Shown: one piece after another, positions 1-10,071 of the stretch
How positions within the stretch are numbered: position 1 is the stretch's first letter
Layout of the letters: each line of letters starts with the position of its first letter
From: Cliona cf. orientalis
Taxonomy: Eukaryota; Porifera; Demospongiae; Clionaida; Clionaidae
NCBI GenBank assembly: GCA_963930775.1
Contig: OZ005694.1
Coordinates: forward strand, 6,689,054-6,753,053
Reading direction: 5' to 3'
DNA length: 64,000 nt
Notes under the pieces: model-generated
What the model was told of the DNA's origin: nothing
What the model saw: the letters and a program-made list of their open reading frames with translations, nothing else
Databases searched by the model: none
Position numbers and translations under genes: made by a program

Positions 1-590
1 GAAGCCACGCCCAATCGGAAGCAATAAAACCTGCATTAACGCACACGCACACACTCCACACAGTGCCAGGAACACGCCCACATGCTTAATTAGGCCTAAT
101 TGGCTTTTTTAAGTCGTTGCGGTTAATAGTTAAGAAAGAATGCTTTGATCTTGCTTTGATGTGGGCAATTACCGGCCTTTTCTTCAGGGGCCACTTCCGG
201 TCGCTAATTATACGCGCATAATCATCCCTGGCCGATTCTGGACACGCCCACCTTCGACCAAAAGCATTCGTATGGCCTCTTCGGCCACGCCCCCTCACGA
301 TTCGCTAATTGAATTAGCCATTCCTGACGCTCACGCCCACGCATTAAGGTACCATTTAATTGCGTGGGCGTGAGCGTCAGGAATGGCTAATTCAATTAGC
401 GAATCGTGAAGGGGCGTGGCCGAAGAGGCCATACGAGTGCTTTTGGTCGAAGGTGGGCGTGTCCAGAATCGGCCAGGGATGATTATGCGCGTATAATTAG
501 CGACCGGAAGTGGCCCCTGAAGAAAAGGCCGGTAATTGCCCACATCAAAGCAAGATCAAAGCATTCTTTCTTAACTATTAACCGCAACGA

Positions 591-628
<38 letters not shown>

Positions 629-728
629 TATTAGGCCTAATTAAGCATGTGGGCGTGTTCCTGGCACTGTGTGGAGTGTGTGCGTGTGCGTTAATGCAGG
701 TTTTATTGCTTCCGATTGGGCGTGGCTT
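1..728. repeat. Long inverted repeat (palindrome), left arm cut by window edge
   Basis: Bases 1-347 are the near-perfect reverse complement of about 354-728. For example, the first 16 bases reappear inverted at 713-728. The arms meet at a GGTACC core at 348-353. The main difference between arms is an A-homopolymer at about 591-625 in the right arm, where the left arm has only a short T run near 106-111. The near identity implies recent origin or gene conversion. The left arm continues outside the window, so the full arm length is unknown. Open frames on both strands here are mirror images and are not genes. Confidence 0.85.
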
Positions 729-1368
729 CACGGGCCAGTGCTTGGACATCGGGGCCTGGGACTTGGCCTCGCCGATAGGTGGGCGTGTCCCGGAAGCGGT
801 GGTGACCTTTGAACCCCGCGAGGAGGCTTTGGGGGCGTGGCAGGAGGTCAAAGGTGAGGCCATGTCTGTTAATGAGGCACTGTACGCCGGTGCGATGGAG
901 GGGACCGTACGGCTGGACGGAAGCTGACGATGGTTTGAAGCGGATGTGGTTGCGATGACGTGTTGTTACTCCGCCCACACAGGAAATGAGGTGAGCTCTT
1001 GCGTGGGCGGTGTGGCAGAACGGCCTCCAAGTGTTTGTGTGTGTTTTGGCCTTGAGGAAGCTGTGTGTTTTAATTGGGATTGATTGTGGGCTTCCGGTGG
1101 ACATCCGGTGGTTAGTAGGCACTTGATTGAGAATGGTGGTCCTTGGGGAACAGGGTGGGGCTGTTTTGGGCGTGGCCTGGCCCCTCCCTTCCGGCTCGGC
1201 TTCCGGTCCATGGAGGATATTAAATGAACACTTCCGGCTCTAGCAGCCACACCCCTGAGACCTGTGCAATTAAAAGGGCGTGGTTACACAACATGCACCT
1301 CACTAATGACTTTGATGTGGTTTAGGTGTCATATCCCCCACCTCACGCCCACGCAATTTAATGGTACC
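348..1368. mobile_element. TTAA-flanked TIR element, non-autonomous, ~1.02 kb
   Basis: The element begins GGTACCATTTAATTGCGTGG and ends with the inverted version of the same motif (about 27 bp of TIR, few mismatches). It is bounded by TTAA at 344-347 and TTAA at 1369-1372. The right flank runs directly into the Neuralized-domain exon of locus I. Sister copies at 21360 and 37995 read straight through this point, so this is an insertion. No transposase frame is recognisable. TTAA target use fits piggyBac-like or some Kolobok/Sola elements; the superfamily is not determined. The left palindrome arm looks like a second copy in opposite orientation sharing the GGTACC end. Confidence 0.65.
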
Positions 1369-2082
1369 TTAAGTGGTTGTGCTCCATATGCTACACCATC
1401 TTCGAACTTATATTCAGGGTTCATCCTCTCAGCTCCTAGTCCATTATTGGAGATTAGAATATTTTCTCCCGCTGCACTGTGGTAGCCAAATTTAATGTCT
1501 TTGTTTGGTGTTGACTCATCTGTATCTGACTCTGACAGAGGATCTTGTAGTCTTCTGGTTTGGTCTTCCTCCACTAATATACACCCTGATAGTAAAAGAA
1601 AATGTACGAACTTGATGTATGTCCACCCATGACTCTTATCCAGGGGCGGAACAAGTATATTTAAAGTGGTGGGGCTTAGGTATAATAAAAAGTTTGCGAG
1701 CATAAGCGTGTCGCGAAAATTTTGGATTTGCCACGCCGACTTTTGGTGTTTGAAGGGTACAAAATACCGTAGAATCCCGCGATTACGCCCCCCCGGGCCC
1801 CTTTGTGCATGCTAGGATTGGGTAAAAGTGGGGAGGGGGCTTATACGCGGGATCCTTACATTTCCGTGTGACGACCATTACCGACCGTCGACTGCCACGG
1901 AATCTCGTTATGTACAGACTTACTCATTCGTAATTAATCACAGGGTTTGCCCCCTGGAGCTGCCGCTGCCGCATAATATTGAATTTAACCCCTTTCGTGT
2001 TGGCGCGCCACACTATTATAATTGAATGAGCGGAAGTTCTATCTGCTTATGGCCTAGCTTAGTCTGTTCCACTACATCCATC

Positions 2083-5000
2083 ATGGCCAAGGTTGATAAT
2101 GGGAGTGATGACTCTGAAAATGAATTTCAGCCAGAACTAAAGCGTTTTAAACGTCAAGAAGCACTCAGTGCACCACACGAAGTCACACAACAGGCAAGTT
2201 CTATATAATAATGTAAAGAAACAATGTAGCCATATTCTGCACACTTCCTATCACACTGACTACATAGAAAATGTCAAAATCTGTTGCCACGGGCTTCCAC
2301 TGTCCAGAAGAAAGATGTGGTTGCAGTTATACCCGAAAATACAACCTTCAGCGACACTTGAAAGACAAACATGGAATTGAGGATTGTGATACAGCTGCCG
2401 GTAGATTCACCTGCCATGTTGAGACATGTGGAAAGGCATTTTTCCATGCCAGCAAACTTATTGATCACTATAAATCGGAGCACGATATGCTAGTTTGTAA
2501 GTACTTAGTTAAGTGTACTAGGAGGGGCTAGCTAATCTGTTTGATGAACTTCAGTGAGAAAGTCTAAATCATGGCTTATGGTATAATTATGCAGGCACCA
2601 TGAAGAAAGAATTTCCGAGCTGGGAAGCATTTATGGGCTGGAAGGAGTCAGAAGAAGCAGCCTCCCATACTTGCTTTGTTCAACCTAAGGGAAAATCAGC
2701 ATCTGGTCTTGAAGACTCAGGTCAGTTGCTAGCCTCGCCCCCAGGCTCCCCGATGTTTTTCAACGCGTGCATTGAAAAAGATCGGGGAGCCTGGAGCGAG
2801 GCTAGTCAGTTGCCTAAGCTCACTACAGCCAGTAGGTATATACGAGAGATTCTTAGCTTGATTATATACAAAAATTAATAATCATATTTGTGGGTTCTGT
2901 ATATATTGCTGTAGATTGCAAGGATACTTCAACATCAAGTATATTGTATACCGGTACCTGCTGCCGTGATGGCAAAGCCAGGAAGAATATGTGTCCCCGT
3001 AAAACAAATGAAACAAGAAAAAGTTGCAAAAATTCTAGAAAGTTGGATAGCTACTGCCTGGCTCGAATGCTCGTCAAACACCACCTGCTAACTGGCAAAG
3101 TTGATGTGATCTACAACTCAACACATACCAACCATTCGCTTGGAGTGGAAGAATGCAAACACATCCCTCTTCCAGTCTCAGTTAGAAAAGAAATTCAGGA
3201 AAAATTTGCACAAGGAATAACACTTGAGAGAATAATGGATGGTAATAGTACTTTGAATTATAAATTTGATACTTATATGTAACCACCTACTGTTACAAAG
3301 ATACTGGCGAATTAGTTGCCAAGGCTGTCTGTCAAACTGTCAAATTTAGTTCCCCATCAAATATTTCGTCTATATACATTGCACATTTTCTTATTTTAAA
3401 CCACAGATATAAGGGCAGACTTAGGACAACGACACCAACGAAGTATGTTTGATGAAAAAGCTACTAGGAAGCACTTCATCACTCGTCAAGATTGTCGTAA
3501 TGCTTGCCGCAGTGTACGCAACTTCACCAATCATCTACATCCCAATGATGCCATATCAGTTGATAGAGTCGTAAAGCAGCTGCAGCTAGAGGATCCAAGT
3601 CCAGTTATTGCGTATAAGCCAAAGGGAATCACAAATGAGAACCATCCATTGCTAACAGAGGACAACTTTCTCCTAGTGCTGATGACAGATTTTCAAGCCA
3701 CAATGTTTCAGAAGTTCTCAACTCTAATTTGCGTGGATTCCACACATAAAACAAACGAGTATGGCTACAAACTCATCTCAATTGTTGTGGCTGACGAGTT
3801 TAAAAATGGTATATTACACATATACATCCTTTCTGCTTACTATCACAATTTAAAAATGGTAGTGTACATGTATAATAATATTCTCTCTGGCGTCTTATAT
3901 CATGCAATTCTCATTCATATGGCTACACAACTTTCTTTTCAGGGCAGCCAATTGCTTGGGCTATTGCTGACGTAGAAGATACAAACACCTATGAAGAGTT
4001 TTTCAAAGCTGTCAAAGCTAGGGTCCCTGACGCTGAAGTTAACACCGTTATGACTGATGATGGTATGTCATTAGTATGTAATTTATCATGTTAAGTTAAT
4101 ATGCAGCTTTAATTATTTCTCAGACAGCACTATCATAGGAGCCTGTGTTCTAGTGTACCCTGGAGTGACTCACCTCTTATGCAGATGGCATGTGGATAGG
4201 TAAAAGTAGTCACGCATTGGAATCATGGAGCTTAATATTTTTACGATATATGTGTAATATACAGGGCATGGCAAAAGAAACTTCACACCCTTGTAAGGGA
4301 CGATGGTCACAAGGCGGAAATCTACAAGTATCTATGGATGCTTATGTCTGAGGGAGACCTTCAAGTATTTCAAGAAAGCATTGGTGCGTTTCAAACTTAC
4401 TGGGAAGGAAAGCAGCCGACATTTATTTCTTATTTTAAGGAGTATTATGCAAGCAGAGTTGGTAAGTATTGACAGCTGCTAGTGACTGTTCCATGGATTT
4501 GTATTTTTTTGTATTTTTAGAAAAATGGGCGCTTTGTCACCGGCATTTTGAACACAAGGATGTTGATACAAACATGCTTGTCGAAAGGTATTAAAATGAT
4601 ATATGGCATTTTGTAATGGCAGTATGTATTTAAATTGAATATCTTCATAACAGCTTTCATAACAAGCTTAAGACAAATCCACGATACCTGAACCACAATG
4701 TCAATCGAAGATGTGATGACCTCATTACAGTGCTGCTCTCAGTTGAGGTAGACATGTTTTATGACAGAAAGAGGAAAGAAGTTCTTTCTTCTACTACTGA
4801 GGCTTCGTTGAAAGTGGAAGGAGACCGGCATTCACGGGGAATGAGCATAATGGATTTGAAAGTTCACACTCAGGTACTTTTTTTGCCATTCATACATTAT
4901 TATATAACATACTACTTAAATAGCAGGAGAAAGGACAGTATCTTGTGGAATCGATGGATGTAAAGACCCAGTACTCTGTCCAACTTCTATCAGCTACTTG

Positions 5001-7851
5001 TACAGCTAAACCCAATTGTCTACCTCACTGCATGGAGAACGAGTGTGTGTACTTATGCCGACATATGATCTCCTGTACCTGCATGCTATGATTACACACA
5101 TGGTCACCTATGTAAACATTGCCACAAAGTTCACCACCTCCATAGGACTCAACTACCCAGTTGCGATAAGCTAAATCACGTTGATCCTGCATTGGATGAT
5201 CCGTGCATGAATACTAATGAAGATGAAATCTCAGTTCAAGAAGTTGGTGTTCATCCCGCTGAAAGAGTGCAAAGTGAAGTTGGTAAACGCTTCCCGACAT
5301 ACAACACATACATATCAGATTCTATTGTTTGCACATGACGTTGTGCAGGCTATGTAATGCATATAATGTATTTTTTTATGTAGTTCTACAAGGAAAGAGA
5401 GCTGCGATATGGACAAACTTCCAAGAAATCATGGAATCCATTGATAGCATTACAGACGGCGATATCCTTGATCACATATTGGCCAAACTCCTTCCAGTGG
5501 CATCCACTACACGAGCTCACCTTGATCTACAAACACAGCAACCAGTTCAGAAACCTGCTGATTTTGATTTAGCCTTCAAATTTGCACCAGCCCAAAAGAA
5601 TGAGACACAACTGCGATTTGAGAAGGTCAAATCTAAATCAAACAAAGCAAAGTTCCCCTTGACGTTAGTTACATACATCCACAATATTATTTACTCGTAA
5701 TGTTACAAATATTATCCATGATTAGACATCCCAGTAAGGAAGAACAGAACGTGATGCAACAGATTTTGAAAGAAGAAAAGGTAATTTTTGTGATACACAT
5801 TAATCATGTTAATTTTGATTATCTATGATGATCACTGCTATCATGCATGCACACATTAGGCCATAGTGAGGGGACCACCGCTGAGTGCTAGTCAACGAAG
5901 AGGTAAGAAAATGCTTGCCATTATGTGTAGCCTTTCTTTGTACTTCTTGGGTACATCCAAGCCAATTCTAAAACATTGTAGGTTAATTCCCTGTATTATC
6001 TCCCACCAATCAATTAACACCTTGTAGTGTGGTGGCTCACATCACATAGTTGTGATATGGTATTCTGTGGTTATGTGGGGGACAATTAACTGGTACATTA
6101 TAATATTATCTAGCCCGTTGCTATGTGGTTGCTAAGGTATACAAGGTACTGTATATGTGATACAGATCCTCCTTGTAGGATTCCTATCCATATGTTTACT
6201 ATTATACAGTTCCTGAGGGCCAGGCAAATATACATACAATTCTTGATGGCTAAAAAACATGTTTATTGTATCCATGGAAAACAATAGGCTAGAAAATACT
6301 TATTAAACAATCCCTCGCTTTGTATGCAGTATAGAAGCACTCATCCCTTGAGCTTTGCCCTCGGGATTTGTGCTTTTATACTGCATACAAACCTCGGGAG
6401 TTGTTCAATAACTATTACGTACGGTTCCAATGGTGTCCTGTATTATGTAGGGCTTAAAAAGAAACGATGTGGCACATGTAGTGGTTGCAAGAGTAGCGAC
6501 TGTGGGACTTGCCAGTTTTGTCGTGATAAGCCTAAGTTTGGTGGACCAGGAAGAAAGAAGAAGTGTTGTGAAAAGAGGAAGTGTGAAAATTTATTGACTA
6601 TTGATGAGGTCAGAATGAAGTAATTGTCGCTACACACGTAAATTCTGCATTCCCCCCTCCAAATTTAATTAATGTTTTGGCAGTCCCATATATGGATCCA
6701 TCAAGAATCCCACCCCCCCCCCCCCCCGAATATGTATGAACCCCTGCCCTGTATGTTTTGTTTTTTTTGTACTCGACTTAGAATTCTGAATCAGCCAAGC
6801 CAAAAAGGAATACATTAACAATCAAGAGCGATGATGGTGTAGGGCTCTCTACAGATGATACTCCTGGACCTGTAAGAGAATGAATTTTGGACTTACGCCA
6901 TGATTATAATTTACTTGTGGTTCTATTAGGGTACTTCAATAGCCCTTAAGGATGTCACAAATCATCTGGGAAGAATCACAGATTCATTCAGTAAATTTCT
7001 TTTGCCATATTCTTCCTTGCATTGTTTAACGTATTTATTTTTGTGCAGGGCACACTATTGGCACAAGCAAAGCAAACCCACTTAATTTTTCTGTCATGCC
7101 ATCAATTGACCCACAAACACAAGTAAGTTAGCCACACATTATGTCCCTACAATAATTCATAAGGATATGTTTATTGTTGCAGAGTATTGCACAACAAACT
7201 AGCCTTGCAAAAGCAATCTGGCAGATGAAAGTTGCCTTAGCTCTTGAAGTCGCAACTGAGGCAAGGTTGTGCCTCAGTCCACCTATTACTCAAACAGCTA
7301 GCCACTATGTTGCCGCCCAGGTGCTACCCATGCTTCACTCTCAAGGACGTACAGTGGACGCCATGCTTCCCGATGGTAACTGTCTGTTTAGAGCTCTCTC
7401 CAAAGCACTCTTTGGTGTGCAATCTGGCCACAGTAAGATACGAAACCTCCTAGTCTCCTTTATTGAGACCAACAATCAAGTCTTTGCTGGACTCTGTAAT
7501 GGCTCGATTGAGACACACTGTAGTAGGATGAGGAAAGCTTCAACGTTTGGCACCCAGGCAGAACTACAAGCAGCTGCATCACTTTTTCAGTCTTACATAT
7601 TCGTGTTCGATAAACCCAGTGAAGACAGAGGCTGGGGATGGATGAGGTACAAACCCTTTAGCAAAGAGAAGCTTTCCTACGGCATCTGCCTACCTCCACC
7701 ACCTGATGGTTTTCGTATCGAGATACTCCATGATGAAGTTGGAGCTCATTTTGATCTAATAGTTCCCAAGTTGATCGGGACCCAATTTCTTGAAGCTCCA
7801 GAGATGCCAAATCAGCATTCAATCACCTCTGTCGATTTAACACAATCTTAG
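2083..7851 (+). CDS. MULE transposase polyprotein: C2H2 - MULE - SWIM - CXXC - OTU (one frameshift)
   Basis: I read 19 exons: 2083-2193, 2268-2496, 2595-2720, 2915-3241, 3407-3808, 3943-4062, 4124-4199, 4265-4461, 4521-4587, 4654-4873, 4927-5282, 5384-5663, 5726-5780, 5860-5902, 6451-6608, 6782-6871, 6930-6990, 7049-7122, 7183-7851. Phases fit throughout except in exon 11. The first intron has a GC donor. Domains in order: two C2H2 fingers; MULE transposase core with CVDSTHKTN, MTDD and CRWH motifs; SWIM-like Cys/His cluster (exon 11); CXXC CpG-binding finger (RCGTCSGC...KFGG); OTU cysteine protease with DGNCLFRAL (Cys) and GAHFDLIV (His). A 1-nt shift near 5085-5090 breaks the SWIM region. 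ATG at 2083 was chosen for its context (ATCATGG). Without the shift the product would be about 1,219 aa. Transposition is known for the MULE core; the roles of CXXC and OTU are inferred. Confidence 0.75.
2730..2804. mobile_element. 75-bp mini-element (TAGCCTCG family) at a splice donor
   Basis: The hairpin has ends TAGCCTCGCCCCCAGGC and the matching inverse. It is flanked by a perfect 9-bp duplication GTCAGTTGC (2721-2729 and 2805-2813). The duplicated bases begin with the GTCAGT splice donor of MULE exon 3, so the insertion duplicated the donor rather than destroying it. A 9-bp duplication is typical of Mutator-type transposition. Confidence 0.8.
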
Positions 7852-8677
7852 ACAATCACTTAGCAATTCTATTATTCGTATGCATGCATCATATCCAGTC
7901 CAATAATATGGAAGCGCACGCGTGGAATTTCATACGAAAGAGGTTAAATTTCAGGCTTCCTGGCGGGTTGGGGGCAAACCCTGTGATTAATTACGAATGA
8001 GTAAGTCTGTACATAACGAGATTCCTGCCACGTGGGCGCGCGATCTCTGTACTACCTCTGGCTGTTTGGTGGGCAAAACTCGAGAAAAACGACAAAGTAA
8101 GGCATAATATGACACAAATAGCTAGTTTGCTAGCTGTAGCTACTGTTTTTGTTGATTTATGGGCTCCATTTTAAAGTCAGGGAGGGAGGGCTTATACGCG
8201 AGACAAAAGTACCTATGCAGGAAGTTGAGCTAAAAATGGAGGGGGGGGGCTTATGCGCGAGGGGGGGGCGTAATCGCGGGATTCTACGGTAATATCATTT
8301 TAATACAGCTATGCATATAAAATTTCAAGCAAACTGCAAGTGTGCCTTGAACTTCGTTTTGTATTATTTGGTGATCGTTGACTGTGCAAAACTTACAGCA
8401 CTTGACGATCCTGTACCACATTCATTATGCCCCCATGCCCTGAGAAGCCCCACCAGCCCCACCGTCTGTGCCGCCCTTGTTATCATTAGTTGATTCTGTT
8501 AATTTATTTTGGGAGGCTCACTCATTAAAAAATTTATTATGCTCCCCATAAAAGCCCCTCTCATTTTGATTTGCATAATAATTATGTCCCTTCTTTATTA
8601 GATAGCAAAGCAAAAGCAATACCGCTATTCATTATATGAATGGCTTCCCTCATTTACTTGTGTGAATATTATTAATA

Positions 8678-9152
8678 CAGTGGAACCCCTCTAAAACAAA
8701 CACCATTGGGACCAACGATTGTGTCCGCTATAGCAAGGGTGTCCTTAGCTCAGGGTTTAGTGATTGACCACGCCCCTCCTATAATATTACGGCCAACTAT
8801 GATAAATCACGACTCTGGACAATGAAAAACAATGTATTGATGAGAGTTCTGTCAACTGACAGCTTCTAGGCAAGAATTGGAGACATTTAGGCTCTACTGC
8901 AGCTACTAGGCGCTGAAACTGATAGATTTTTATGGTAGGTGTGGCTAATTGTCCGTTATGCGAGGTTATTCACTATTGCGCAAGCTCAAACGGGACCAAA
9001 GTAAGTGTCCGTTATACGGAATAGCGGGGTGTCCGCTGTTGAGGGGTTTGAATATATTGAAGTCTATGGAAATACAATCCTGACATTCAGAATTATCCGT
9101 TATATCGCAGGTATCCGCTGTTGAGGGGTGTCCGTTAAGTGGGGTTCCACTG
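8678..9152. mobile_element. TA-flanked MITE, 475 bp (Tc1/mariner-like ends)
   Basis: Starts CAGTGGAACCCC and ends with the inverse, between TA dinucleotides at 8676-8677 and 9153-9154. The interior repeats short motifs around TCCGCTGTTGAGGGG. The corresponding intron in locus II (about 22450-22490) lacks it, so it inserted after duplication. No coding capacity. Confidence 0.75.
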
Positions 9153-9638
9153 TATATGCATACATGACCTGGAGGATTCTTGTGCAGTTCATCAAAATTC
9201 TTTGGTATCTTCAATAATTATTAAGAACATTGTGAAGTATTGCAACTACTGTTGTGTATATTCCTAGGGAAACCCCCTGACCCTATATTTATTTGACAAA
9301 TTCATCAATAGCAGAATAGAATGAAGCACTAGCAATAGACATTTAGAACTTTCTCTAGCCGAAATTTTTTTAACAGATGATTCCAACGTTTTGACACCTA
9401 TTCGGCGATCGCAGAGCATGCTTGGCAGTGTCAACACCGAATAGACTGGACAGCATCAGAGGTTCTGGACTATACAGACCCCTAGAACTCGAGATCTGGC
9501 AATTTTCATGCCGACACCAATGACGACAGACAGACAAATCGATTGCTTTACCCCTTGCGCATGCATGGGGTAATAACAGGAATGTCATTACGTAATATAC
9601 ATTACAGCAGTGGCATGCCTCACCAGAACTCAACACAA

Positions 9639-10071
9639 TACCGTAGACTCTGGTTAATAAGCGCATGCGCTTATAGCGGTAAACGGAATGACAGTATGCG
9701 CTTAATAAAGGATATGCGCTTATATGGCACATAACCACGCCCACAAACGTTTGAGCACGTGATGGATGCAAGGCCCGCTAGCAATCGATCGATCGATCGA
9801 GTACTTTAACGTTTACAGTTGCCGCTCAAGATGACGAGTGCTGGCGATTTGTCGATCTTCTTGTATGATAACGTTATTCGTGGCCATCATTTCTCCAAAG
9901 ATAGCTGGACTCCAAATACTTTCCAGCCGGTTAAGGTCAGGTTCATAGAACGCCACGCCTATTAAGCGCATGCGCTTAATAAACAATAGCTTATGACAAG
10001 AAGAGGGCATGCGCTTAATAAATAATGTGCGCTTAATAGCGAGGTGCGCTTAATAACCAGAGTTTACGGTA
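9639..10071. mobile_element. 433-bp MITE rich in GCGCATGCGC repeats
   Basis: Inverted ends TACCGTAGACTCTGGTTA and TACCGTAAACTCTGGTTA are about 26 bp with two mismatches. Both ends are packed with copies of (A)TGCGCTTAATA, at least seven in total, some forming perfect GCGCATGCGC palindromes. A CGAT run lies at about 9784-9800. The terminal motif resembles that of the 1765-8291 MULE (TACCGTAGA), so the MULE may mobilise it; this is inference. No clear 9-bp duplication. Confidence 0.6.

Larger units (their letters stand above)
1765..8291 (+). mobile_element. Mutator-like (MULE) DNA transposon, ~6.5 kb, nested
   Basis: Termini are inverted: TACCGTAGAATCCCGCGATT at 1765, and the same motif inverted ending at 8291. 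Just inside are G-rich repeats of a (C)TTATRCGCG motif, at 1850 on the left and at about 8190 and 8240 on the right. Further in lies a perfect 56-bp inverted repeat (1899-1954 versus 7970-8025). Between these sits the 19-exon gene at 2083-7851. No 9-bp target duplication is evident; TA flanks both ends if the TIR is read from CCGTAG. The reading frame carries a frameshift, so this copy is probably no longer autonomous. Confidence 0.8.
1641..8479. mobile_element. Outer unclassified TIR element, split by a Mutator-like element
   Basis: Ends are CAGGGGCGGAACAAG at 1641 and the inverse of CAAGGGCGGCACAG at 8479, flanked by TTATC at 1636-1640 and 8480-8484. In sister copies (38275, 52150, 21630) the flanks are contiguous, which marks this as an insertion in intron 5 of locus I. 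Only about 120 bp (1641-1764) and 188 bp (8292-8479) belong to this element; the rest is the nested 6.5-kb element. Ends resemble hAT-type termini, but only 5 bp of duplication are visible where hAT makes 8, so the class is open. Confidence 0.55.

Noticed and set aside
406-927. 173-aa plus-strand open frame with a poly-lysine run
   Set aside because: The lysines come from the A-homopolymer inside the palindrome; the rest mirrors the opposite arm and has no domain.
2890-2914. Separate gene start at 2890 in front of the Cys-rich MULE exon
   Set aside because: A good CAG-less but phase-consistent acceptor (TGTAG) lies at 2910-2914, and the upstream exon joins in frame, so this is an internal exon.
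7183-7851. OTU exon as an independent host deubiquitinase gene
   Set aside because: It lies inside the MULE inverted ends, and splice phases chain it to the CXXC and transposase exons.
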